Source: Mesorhizobium comanense (GTDB lineage Bacteria > Pseudomonadota > Alphaproteobacteria > Rhizobiales > Rhizobiaceae). Taken from it: DNA of 64,000 bases. The DNA lies in contig NZ_SCNN01000016.1 in the NCBI RefSeq assembly GCF_005503535.1, positions 86,321-150,320 of the forward strand. The letters are read 5' to 3'. The notes below the pieces were generated by a model, which saw only the letters and a program-made list of their open reading frames with translations, searched no databases and had not been told where the DNA came from. Shown in pieces: positions 8,846 to 16,060 of this stretch; within the stretch, counting starts at the first letter, position 1; each line of letters starts with the position of its first letter. Made by a program: the position numbers and the translations under genes.

Positions 8846-9522
8846 CAGCGATGGCCCCGGGCAAGCATGCGCTCCAGCTTCATCTGGACAACAGTCAGCA
8901 CCGACACCATCGACATGTAGTAGATCAGCGCTGCCCCGTACCACTCCAGGAAGCGAAAGCTGGTGGCGATCGCGAACTGGGTGACGGTCATGAGTTCCTT
9001 GAGCGAGATGACCGTCGCCAGCGAAGTCGCCTTGAGCAGCGAGATGAACTCGTTGACCAGCGCCGGTAGCGCGACGCGAAGCGCCTGCGGCAGAATGATC
9101 AGGAAGAATATCTGCCCCCTATGCAGGCCGAGAGCCGCCGCGCCCTCGGACTGTCCCTTACCGATCGATGCGTAGGAGCTGCGCAGGATCTCGGTCAGGT
9201 AGGCGATCTGGATCAGGGTCAGAGCGAGAAACGCCGCCACGAAAGGACTGAACCAGTCCGCCCGGAACACCGCCGACAGCTGCGGCAGCCCGTTCCAGAT
9301 GAACAAGAGCACCAGCAGCGCGGGCGCGCCGCGAAACAGCCAGACGAAGCCGGCGATCGAGAGGCGCACCCAGCGCCGCTTCGATGTGGCAAGAGATGCC
9401 GTCGCCAGCGAGATGGCCAGGGCGACCGCCATGACCAGGAGCGAAAGCACCAGGGTCAGCAGGGCCCCTTTGGCAAGGGGCCAGCCGAACAGCGCCGTCA
9501 CGAAGAGCTTGCCGTCGAACAC
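8845..9522 (-). CDS. Polar amino-acid ABC transporter permease (HisM/GlnP-like)
   Basis: A 225-residue inner-membrane permease of the HisM family. It carries the EAA-type loop (EGAAALGLHRGQIFFLIILPQ) that docks onto an ATPase. The GTG at 9522 was chosen because GAGGG lies 8 bases upstream; a TTG overlapping the previous stop is an alternative. It follows the binding-protein gene directly. No second permease and no ATPase are encoded next to it, so it must work as a homodimer with a shared ATPase, or the rest is elsewhere. Confidence 0.88.
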   Translation of the reverse strand: MFDGKLFVTALFGWPLAKGALLTLVLSLLVMAVALAISLATASLATSKRRWVRLSIAGFVWLFRGAPALLVLLFIWNGLPQLSAVFRADWFSPFVAAFLALTLIQIAYLTEILRSSYASIGKGQSEGAAALGLHRGQIFFLIILPQALRVALPALVNEFISLLKATSLATVISLKELMTVTQFAIATSFRFLEWYGAALIYYMSMVSVLTVVQMKLERMLARGHR

Positions 9523-9533
9523 GTCGGCCGCCC

Positions 9534-10373
9534 TCAATCGGTCGCGTGCTTGACGTCGGTAGCGGTCTCGGGAAGATTCCACTTCCCCAGCAGCGCCTTC
9601 ATCTCGCCGCTGGCCTGCAAGGCCTCGATGGCCTTGACCAGGGCCGCGCGATTGTCGCCGCCTTTTCTCAGATAGATGCCGTAGGTTTCGCCATCGCCGT
9701 AGTTGTAAGGCACCTGCAGCCGGCCCGGCATCTGCTTGATGCGGAAGGCCGCCGTCGTGTCTTGGGTAATCGTCGCCGCCGCCCGGCCGACCAGGATCTG
9801 CTCGATGACGGCGGAAGCGGACGGATAGGTCTGGATCTGCACCGGCGTTTTGCCGGCCTTTGCCAGTTCTGCATTCAGGTCCGCCGCGGTCTTTTCATAG
9901 GTCGTGCCGGCCTCGATCGCCAGCACCTTGCCGCTGAGGTCGAGCGGCGTCCTGGTTTCGGTATCCGACGCGGACGTCACCATCACGACGTTTGAAACGA
10001 AGTACGGCACGGCGTCGTAGGCCTTGAGCCGCTCCTTGGTCACCATGATGCCGCTTGCGACGAGATCGCAGCGCTCGGCGCCGAGCGACGGCAGCAGACC
10101 CTTGAAATCGCCGACCACATATTTGGTGGTGCCGCCCCACTGCCTGGCGATGGCGTCGACGACATCGACCTCGAAACCGACCAGCTTCTCGTCGCCGGGA
10201 TTCTCGTAATACTGCATGGGTGGAAAATCACCGCCGGTGCAAACATTGAGCACGCCGTTGCGGACAAGGTTGACGGTCTCGGCCCGTGCCGCCGGCGCGG
10301 TGGCGGCAAGGGTCATGAAGGCCAGTCCGCCAAGGGTGATCTTCGCCGCAAGAGCGATGCGTGTCTGAAGCAT
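9534..10373 (-). CDS. Polar amino-acid ABC transporter substrate-binding protein
   Basis: A 279-residue periplasmic binding protein of the SBP_bac_3 family. The signal peptide ends at about residue 31 (APAARAETVNL). The mature part opens with GVLNVCTGGDFPPMQYYE and contains the conserved hinge segments EVDVVDAIARQWG and CDLVASGIMVTKERLKAYD. The ATG at 10373 is preceded by GGGGAACC. It is the first gene of the set binding protein, permease, metallo-hydrolase, and is divergent from a LysR gene that probably controls it. The ligand is an amino acid or related small molecule. Confidence 0.9.
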   Translation of the reverse strand: MLQTRIALAAKITLGGLAFMTLAATAPAARAETVNLVRNGVLNVCTGGDFPPMQYYENPGDEKLVGFEVDVVDAIARQWGGTTKYVVGDFKGLLPSLGAERCDLVASGIMVTKERLKAYDAVPYFVSNVVMVTSASDTETRTPLDLSGKVLAIEAGTTYEKTAADLNAELAKAGKTPVQIQTYPSASAVIEQILVGRAAATITQDTTAAFRIKQMPGRLQVPYNYGDGETYGIYLRKGGDNRAALVKAIEALQASGEMKALLGKWNLPETATDVKHATD

Positions 10374-10459
10374 ATCCGGTTCCCCATTCTTGTTTTTGTG
10401 ATGCCGACTGGCGGCTGCGAGGAACCATATGTTGCAATTTCCATCAGACAAGCTAAATC

Positions 10460-10490
10460 TTTAGAAGAAAAAGAGAGCAGTTTTTCTAAA
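10460..10490. promoter_or_regulatory. Inverted repeat in LysR/binding-protein divergent region
   Basis: TTTAGAA and TTCTAAA form a perfect 7-bp inverted repeat separated by 17 bases, 10 bp before the LysR start and about 90 bp upstream of the binding-protein gene. Position and AT-rich symmetry suit an operator for the divergent LysR protein. This is inferred from layout only. Confidence 0.45.
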
Positions 10491-10500
10491 CTAAGGCACC

Positions 10501-11397
10501 ATGTCCGTTCCCTCCCTTCATTCGTTGCGGGCCTTCGAAAGCGTGTCGCGGCTGGGCAATATCGCGGCGGCGGCGGCCGAACTGCATGTCACGCCGGGCG
10601 CCATAAGCCAGCAGTTGCGTGCCTTGCAGCTTTCCCTGGGCGTGGACCTTTTCAGGAAGAACGGCCGCCGGCTCGAACTCACGGAACGCGGGGCGACGCT
10701 TCAGAAAAGCGTTGGCATGGCGATGCATCAGATCGCCGATTCGATCCGCGAAATATCGACAAGCGCCTACTCGGGGACAGCCAAGGCGGAGTTGCGCGTC
10801 TCGGCGCCTTCCGTCTTCGGGACGACCTGGCTGACAGCCCGCATATTTCAGTTTCTGGACGCCAATCCCGACACGCGGCTGCAGATGCTGACCGCGATCA
10901 CCTTCGAGGAATTGGACTGGCGCAAGGTCGATGTCGCCATCGTCTATGGCAGCCCGCCCTGGCCCGGATTTTCATGGCGGCTGCTGCACAGCATGCATGC
11001 GGCGCCGGTCTGCAGCCCGCAATTGCTGCGCGGGCCGCACGGCATTCGCGAGCCGCGCGATGTCCTGCATCATCGCCTGCTGCACGAGGACGACGGCAGC
11101 CAGTGGCGGCACTGGCTGATGCAGGCGCGCGTGCCGCACACCGTGCAGTCCGACATCTATTTCGACAATTTTGCCATGGTGCTGCAGGCGGCCCGGGATG
11201 GCCACGGCGTTGCGCTCACCAACGACATCATATCCTTCCGCGACCTGGATGAGGGGCGCCTCGTCCAGCCGCTCGCCCTGTCCACGCCGGCCGCCCGGAA
11301 CTACTACTGCATCTGCCGCGAGGAGGGACTGGCGAACCCGGCCATCGCCGGGTTTGTCGAGTGGCTCGTCGATCAGGCGGCAAAGCCATCGCGCTGA
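10501..11397 (+). CDS. LysR-family regulator (GcvA-like)
   Basis: A 298-residue LysR protein with an N-terminal HTH (IAAAAAELHVTPGAISQQLR) and effector domain. The opening SVPSLHSLRAFESVSRLGN and the segment VDVAIVYGSPPWPG are typical of the GcvA branch. It is divergent from the amino-acid transport operon, the classical LysR arrangement, so it is probably that operon's regulator and probably self-regulated through the dyad just upstream. Confidence 0.9.
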   Translation: MSVPSLHSLRAFESVSRLGNIAAAAAELHVTPGAISQQLRALQLSLGVDLFRKNGRRLELTERGATLQKSVGMAMHQIADSIREISTSAYSGTAKAELRVSAPSVFGTTWLTARIFQFLDANPDTRLQMLTAITFEELDWRKVDVAIVYGSPPWPGFSWRLLHSMHAAPVCSPQLLRGPHGIREPRDVLHHRLLHEDDGSQWRHWLMQARVPHTVQSDIYFDNFAMVLQAARDGHGVALTNDIISFRDLDEGRLVQPLALSTPAARNYYCICREEGLANPAIAGFVEWLVDQAAKPSR

Positions 11398-11483
11398 GAC
11401 ATCAGAGGATCTCCTCTTGTTCCCGTCCATCCGACTTTCTACGATCGGCCCGTTTGGATGACGTTTTGAAAAGGTGACGCCGG

Positions 11484-11858
11484 ATGTTCTATGCAATCCT
11501 TGCCTATCACGTGGAAGATGCCATCAAGGCCCTCACGCCGCAGGAAGACGCGGCGCTGATGGCCGAACTGCTGAAGATCAACACCCAGCTTCATGAGGAC
11601 GGCACGCTCGGCCCGTCCGCGCGCCTGGGGGCGACACAGGATGCCTTCACCTTGCGCGGCCCGGGCGACGGCGTGATCATCGACGGCCCCTTCACCGAGA
11701 CCAAGGAACAGTTGCTCGGTTTCTATATCGTCGACTGCGCCGCGCGCGACGAGGCCATCGCCATCGCCCGCGACCTTCGCCGCGTCAATCCGACAGCGGT
11801 CTACGAGATCAGGCCAATTCTGCTCTTCAAGCCCGGCGTGCCGCTGGCTGGCAAATAA
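11484..11858 (+). CDS. YCII-related (DGPF) domain protein
   Basis: A 124-residue protein of the YCII/DGPF family. The signature IDGPFTETKEQLLGFYIVD is clear, as is the opening MFYAILAYHVEDA. Proteins of this family adopt a ferredoxin-like fold and are often encoded near ECF sigma factors, but no such gene is adjacent here. A catalytic role has been suggested for the family and none is proven. It is convergent with the SDR gene, with a 14-bp gap. Confidence 0.85.
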   Translation: MFYAILAYHVEDAIKALTPQEDAALMAELLKINTQLHEDGTLGPSARLGATQDAFTLRGPGDGVIIDGPFTETKEQLLGFYIVDCAARDEAIAIARDLRRVNPTAVYEIRPILLFKPGVPLAGK

Positions 11859-11872
11859 GCCGCGCCCAGCGC

Positions 11873-12628
11873 TCACCCGCGCCCGACGAACGGCATCTTG
11901 GTCGCCATGACGGTCATGAACAGCACGTTGGCGTCGAGCGGCAGGCTGGCCATGTGGACGACAGCATCGGCAACGCGCTGGACGTCCATCACCGCCTCGG
12001 CTGCGATCGAGCCATTGGCCTGGGGCACGCCAACCGTCATCGGTTGGGCCATGTCGGTCAGCGCGTTGCCGATGTCGATCTGGCCGCAGGCGATGTCGTA
12101 AGGGCGGCCGTCGAGCGCCAGCGTCTTGGTCAGCCCCGTAATGGCGTGCTTGGTCGCCGTATAGGGCACCGAGCCCGGGCGTGGCGCATAGGCCGACACC
12201 GAACCGTTGTTGATGATGCGTCCGCCCATCGGCTTCTGCCTGCGCATGGCGCCGAAGGCGGCGCGTGCGCACAGGAACGAACCGGTGAGGTTGACGCCGA
12301 CGATGTCGTTCCAGACGTCCACCGGAATCTCGTCGATCGGCGTCGATTTGTAGCCCATGCCGGCGTTGTTGAAGAGCAGGTCGACGCGCCCGAAAGCCTC
12401 CGTCACCGCCTTGAACAGATGATCGACCTCATCGGCCTTGCTGATGTCGCAGGCAACCGCCAATGCCTTGGCCCCGGTCGGCCCCGCCTCGGCGATCGCC
12501 GCGTCCAGCACCGGCTTGCGGCGGCCGCAAAAGACCGTGTTCCAGCCGGCCTTGAGCAGCGCGGTGGCGACGCTCTTGCCGATGCCGGTCCCGGCGCCAG
12601 TGACGATGGCGGTTCTTTGCTCGGTCAT
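11873..12628 (-). CDS. Short-chain dehydrogenase/reductase
   Basis: A 251-residue classical SDR. It has the cofactor motif TGAGTGIGK at residues 10-18, NNAG, and the catalytic Ser with YTATK (YxxxK). An acidic residue after the second strand is replaced by CGRRK, which points to NADP(H) rather than NAD(H). The substrate cannot be deduced. The C-terminus ends FVGRG. It stands alone. Confidence 0.88.
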   Translation of the reverse strand: MTEQRTAIVTGAGTGIGKSVATALLKAGWNTVFCGRRKPVLDAAIAEAGPTGAKALAVACDISKADEVDHLFKAVTEAFGRVDLLFNNAGMGYKSTPIDEIPVDVWNDIVGVNLTGSFLCARAAFGAMRRQKPMGGRIINNGSVSAYAPRPGSVPYTATKHAITGLTKTLALDGRPYDIACGQIDIGNALTDMAQPMTVGVPQANGSIAAEAVMDVQRVADAVVHMASLPLDANVLFMTVMATKMPFVGRG

Positions 12629-12780
12629 TGCAGATGTCCTCCGGCAGCGCCGTGCGCTCCCAATGATCTTTCAGGATTGGTTCGGGGAAGGCATCGCAAA
12701 TGGCGTGGGCCATGGCAAGCGCGGCCCGTGGCACAGGATCGAATTCAGACTGTTCGGAAAAAGGGCCTGTCGGGGCCGAC

Positions 12781-12807
12781 AAAAAGGGCGGTCATTGGCG
12801 ACCGCCC
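12781..12807 (-). terminator. Intrinsic terminator of the DUF533 gene
   Basis: A perfect 8-bp stem (GGGCGGTC/GACCGCCC, 6-nt loop) is followed on the minus strand by five T residues. It lies about 110 bp beyond the stop of the DUF533 gene and reads on that strand. Confidence 0.75.
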
Positions 12808-12918
12808 TGATCTGAACCAAGCTTGGGAGGAGGAAAGCCGGTCCGACTGCCTAGAATGATGCGCTTCCTGAGTTAACGAAAGGTTAACGCCGAAAAAGCG
12901 TCCCTGTCCCGATTTGGG

Positions 12919-13650
12919 TTACCAGCGTGGATTGGGCGAGGTTCCCACGGGCACCTTGGCCGCCGAAACGGTTGCCTCGACATGGTCGACCAGCGCGTCC
13001 GGCAGCCCGAGCCGGCCGGCAAGCAGGTCGAGATAGCCGCGCTCGGCCCGCGTATCGGGATCGATGGTCAGGCGCGACGCCGTATAGAGTTCGAGCTTCT
13101 GCGCGTCGGTATGGGCGGCGGCCACCAGCGTGTCGAGATCGAGCGGCCTTTCCAGTTCCGCCATCAGGAATTTCTCGGCATCCGGGCCGATGCCCGAGAG
13201 GCCGAGCTTGCCGGCGATCTTCTTGCGTTCCTCGTCGTCGACATGGCCGTCCGCCTTGGCGGCCGAGATCATTGCCCGCACCAGGGTCAGCGTGAATTCG
13301 TCCTCGCCTTGCGGCGCCTGCGAGGGATGAAAGGCGGTGTCCTTCGGCGGCGGCAGCAATTCCGGATCGCCGGCCGGTGGCGCCTGCTCGGGCGCGCTGC
13401 CCGCCTTGTAGTTCTGGTAGGCCTTGTAGGCGAGGCCGCCAATGGCGGCGAGACCGCCGAGCCTGACGGCGGCGCCTGTTACCTGCCGTCCAGTGCCGGT
13501 GCCAAGCAGCACGGCGGCCAGGGCGCCGGCGGCCAGCGGATTGTCCTTGGCCATCTGGACGGCCTGCCCCGCCTTGTCCCGCACCGTGCCGGTGGTGCCG
13601 GGAATTTGCGAGCCGAGCAGATCGTCGAGAAGCTTCTTGGGATCGAACAT
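12919..13650 (-). CDS. TerB-like DUF533 membrane-associated protein (YebE-like)
   Basis: A 243-residue protein with an N-terminal region holding two hydrophobic Gly/Ala-rich segments (about residues 35-75) and a C-terminal TerB-like helical domain (from about residue 115) with the acidic motif SAAKADGHVDDEERKKI. This layout is that of DUF533 inner-membrane proteins such as YebE. Function is unknown; TerB-like domains bind metal in tellurite-resistance proteins. It is a single gene with its own terminator. Confidence 0.85.
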   Translation of the reverse strand: MFDPKKLLDDLLGSQIPGTTGTVRDKAGQAVQMAKDNPLAAGALAAVLLGTGTGRQVTGAAVRLGGLAAIGGLAYKAYQNYKAGSAPEQAPPAGDPELLPPPKDTAFHPSQAPQGEDEFTLTLVRAMISAAKADGHVDDEERKKIAGKLGLSGIGPDAEKFLMAELERPLDLDTLVAAAHTDAQKLELYTASRLTIDPDTRAERGYLDLLAGRLGLPDALVDHVEATVSAAKVPVGTSPNPRW

Positions 13651-13760
13651 TCAGTGCCTCCAGCATGTGCCCGGCCGAACGGGCAGGTTTCGAACGCCGA
13701 AGACGTAGGTCCCGAAACCTGACATTGCAATGACAGGCAGCCGTCTTGCAGCCGCCCCTG

Positions 13761-14690
13761 TCAGGATCCGATGTGCGGCCCCTTGCCCCGCGCCTGCGCG
13801 AGATCGACCTGCCGCTGGCGCTCGGCGTAGCGCTGTCGGTCCTCGTCTGAACGGGCGTCGAAACAATGCGGGCAGGAAACGCCGGTGACGAATTTCGGCG
13901 ACGCCAGCTCTCCCGCCGTCAACGGATGCCGACAAGCGCGGCAGAGTTCGGCATCGCCCTCGGCGAGGCCATGCGACACCGAAACCCGCTCGTCGAAGAC
14001 GAAGCACTCGCCTTGCCACAGGCTCTGTTCGGCTGGCACCTCTTCGAGATATTTGAGGATGCCGCCCTTGAGGTGGAAAACGTCCTCGAAACCGAGCGAT
14101 TTGACATAGGCGGTGGCCTTTTCGCAGCGTATGCCGCCGGTGCAGAACATCGCCACCTTACGGCCTTCGAGATCGCCGCGATGCGCTTCCACCCAGGCCG
14201 GGAATTCGCGAAAGCTCGCGGTCGCGGGATCGACCGCGCCCTTGAACGTACCGATCGACACTTCATAGGCGTTGCGGGTGTCGATGACGATCGTGCCGGG
14301 CTCGCTGATCAGTGCGTTCCAGTCGGCCGGCGCGACGTAGGTGCCGGCACTTTTCGCCGGGTCGATGTCGTCCACGCCCATGGTGACGATCTCCCGCTTC
14401 AGCCGCACCTTCATGCGGTGGAACGGCATCTCGGCGGCAGTGCTGTACTTGACCTCGAGCCCCGCCAGCCCGTCGATGGCCTCGATATGGTCGATGAGTT
14501 CGGCGACCGCCGCTTCGCTGCCGGCCACGGTGCCGTTGATGCCCTCATGCGCCAGCAGCAGCGTGCCCTTGATGCCGCGCCCGCAGCAGAAGGCGGCAAG
14601 CGGCGCGCGCAGTTCGTCAAAGGCATCGAGCCGGGCAAACCGGTAAAGCGCGGCGACACGGACGGGCTGGGATGAGGCGGACGGTGTCAT
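13761..14690 (-). CDS. trhO: tRNA uridine-34 hydroxylase (rhodanese family)
   Basis: A 309-residue cytosolic enzyme matching TrhO (YceA), which hydroxylates wobble uridine 34 in tRNA. An N-terminal acylphosphatase-like domain (KGTLLLAHEGINGTVAG) precedes a rhodanese domain with the active-site loop CTGGIRCEKATAY. The C-terminal tail has two Cys pairs (CRACRH and CPHC) that may bind zinc. Length and domain order are those of the family. It is a single gene. Confidence 0.92.
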   Translation of the reverse strand: MTPSASSQPVRVAALYRFARLDAFDELRAPLAAFCCGRGIKGTLLLAHEGINGTVAGSEAAVAELIDHIEAIDGLAGLEVKYSTAAEMPFHRMKVRLKREIVTMGVDDIDPAKSAGTYVAPADWNALISEPGTIVIDTRNAYEVSIGTFKGAVDPATASFREFPAWVEAHRGDLEGRKVAMFCTGGIRCEKATAYVKSLGFEDVFHLKGGILKYLEEVPAEQSLWQGECFVFDERVSVSHGLAEGDAELCRACRHPLTAGELASPKFVTGVSCPHCFDARSDEDRQRYAERQRQVDLAQARGKGPHIGS

Positions 14691-14891
14691 TGGCAGAGCA
14701 ACTAGACGCTCGGAAAAGCCGATTCAAGGCAAAAGGGGTTTGGCGGGCTGTCATGGCTCTGTCGGGGAAGAGCCGGTAAACTGTCCGGCGGCGCGTGACA
14801 TCGCGACGCGACCGGTGTCGTGGACAGGCAAACACGCGTCTGCTAATCGGTTGAAATCGCCTTCGACATGGCTCGACACGGAGAGAGACAG

Positions 14892-15530
14892 ATGCCCAGC
14901 AAGACCGAAAAACTCCTGTCGCTCCTCAACGGCCAGCCTGTCATCCCGGTGCTGAAGATCGCCAATGTTGCCGATGCCGTGCCGCTGGCCCGCGCCCTGG
15001 CGCGCGGCGGCCTGCCGGCGATCGAGATCACGCTGAGAACCGCCGACGCGCTGGAAGCGATCCGGCGCGTGGCGGCCGAGGTCGAGGAAGCCATTGTGGG
15101 CGCCGGCACCATTCTGGACAGCAAGCAGTTCGACGAGGCAGCCAGCGCTGGTTCGCGCTTCATCGTCAGCCCCGGCATCACCCGTGAGCTCCTGGCCGCT
15201 GCCGCCGCCAGCGAGGTTCCGCTGTTGCCCGGCGCCATCACGCCCGGCGAGATCATGGCCGCCCGCGAAGCCGGCCTTCGGTTCCTGAAGTTCTTCCCGG
15301 CCGAGCAGTCCGGCGGCATCGCCTCGTTGAAAGCCTTCGCCTCGCCGCTGGCCGACGTGAAATTCTGTCCGACCGGCGGCATCACCGGCAAGAACGCCGC
15401 CGACTATCTCAGCCTGCCGAACGTCATCTGCGTCGGCGGTTCCTGGGTCGCGCCCGACGACTTGGTCAAGGCAGGAAAGTGGGACGAGATCGAGGCGCTC
15501 GCGCGCGCCGCAAGCCAGCTTCGGAAATAA
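14892..15530 (+). CDS. eda: 2-dehydro-3-deoxy-6-phosphogluconate (KDPG) aldolase
   Basis: A 212-residue class I aldolase of the Entner-Doudoroff pathway, cleaving KDPG to pyruvate and glyceraldehyde 3-phosphate. The start at 14892 has a GGAGAGAGACAG ribosome-binding region; the frame extends 24 bases further but without one. Motifs include IPVLKI, AIEITLRT (catalytic Glu), GAGTIL, the Schiff-base Lys in LKFFPAEQ, and PTGGI. No edd gene is nearby, so the pathway genes are scattered. Confidence 0.92.
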   Translation: MPSKTEKLLSLLNGQPVIPVLKIANVADAVPLARALARGGLPAIEITLRTADALEAIRRVAAEVEEAIVGAGTILDSKQFDEAASAGSRFIVSPGITRELLAAAAASEVPLLPGAITPGEIMAAREAGLRFLKFFPAEQSGGIASLKAFASPLADVKFCPTGGITGKNAADYLSLPNVICVGGSWVAPDDLVKAGKWDEIEALARAASQLRK

Positions 15531-15549
15531 CCTTCGAGGGCAAATGAAA

Positions 15550-15577
15550 GACCCGGCCGGCTTTCGCCGACCGGGTC
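15550..15577. terminator. Terminator-like hairpin after eda
   Basis: A 12-bp stem with one wobble pair (GACCCGGCCGGC/GCCGACCGGGTC, loop TTTC) lies 20 bp after the eda stop, between convergent genes. T-runs are weak on both strands. Confidence 0.5.
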
Positions 15578-15597
15578 GATCAGCATGCGCTTTCGGC

Positions 15598-15789
15598 CTA
15601 ATTGCAGACCTTGACCTGCTCGACGATCTTCTTGTGGTGACGCCAGTGCGTGACCGTCTTCATCCGGCAATGCTTTCGCATGTGCATATGGTCGTGGGTT
15701 TTGATCACCACGGTTTCGGCTAGCGCGGGAGCCACGGCAGCAGAAGCTGCCGAAAGAGCCAGAACCGATGCAAGTAGAATCGTCTTCAT
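15598..15789 (-). CDS. Small secreted His-rich protein
   Basis: A 63-residue precursor starting MKTILLASVLALS with a signal peptide cleaved near VAPALAETVV. The mature peptide of about 38 residues is rich in His and basic residues (THDHMHMRKHC, THWRHHKK) and has two Cys, one at its C-terminus (VKVCN), so a disulfide or metal site is plausible. The ATG at 15789 was chosen for its GGGGA site; an ATG four codons earlier lacks one. I do not recognise a named family; periplasmic metal binding is an inference. Confidence 0.65.
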   Translation of the reverse strand: MKTILLASVLALSAASAAVAPALAETVVIKTHDHMHMRKHCRMKTVTHWRHHKKIVEQVKVCN

Positions 15790-16014
15790 GAATATCCCCA
15801 TATTGGAAGGTACGCACCCTAACCCGCCGAAAGGCCCGCTGTTCCGTCTTCACGGGAAGTTCAGCCGCTCGTGATCATGCGCAAACGGGATCGATCTCGC
15901 GCGACGGACGGTTGATCTCAAGGGCTTCGATTCAACAGGATACGCTGTTGCATCCAGACAATGATCGTCCCGACAAGCGCGTCAGGCACCGGGCCATCAT
16001 GCCTCGGACAGCAC

Positions 16015-16042
16015 AAAGCCGCGCAGTCGCCTGCGCGGCTTT
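16015..16042 (-). terminator. Strong hairpin after the DUF882 gene
   Basis: A perfect 12-bp stem (AAAGCCGCGCAG/CTGCGCGGCTTT, loop TCGC) lies 19 bp beyond the stop of the minus-strand DUF882 gene. The stem itself ends in TTT on both strands, so it may act in either direction. Confidence 0.65.
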
Positions 16043-16060
16043 ACCGGATTGGCTGAACCG

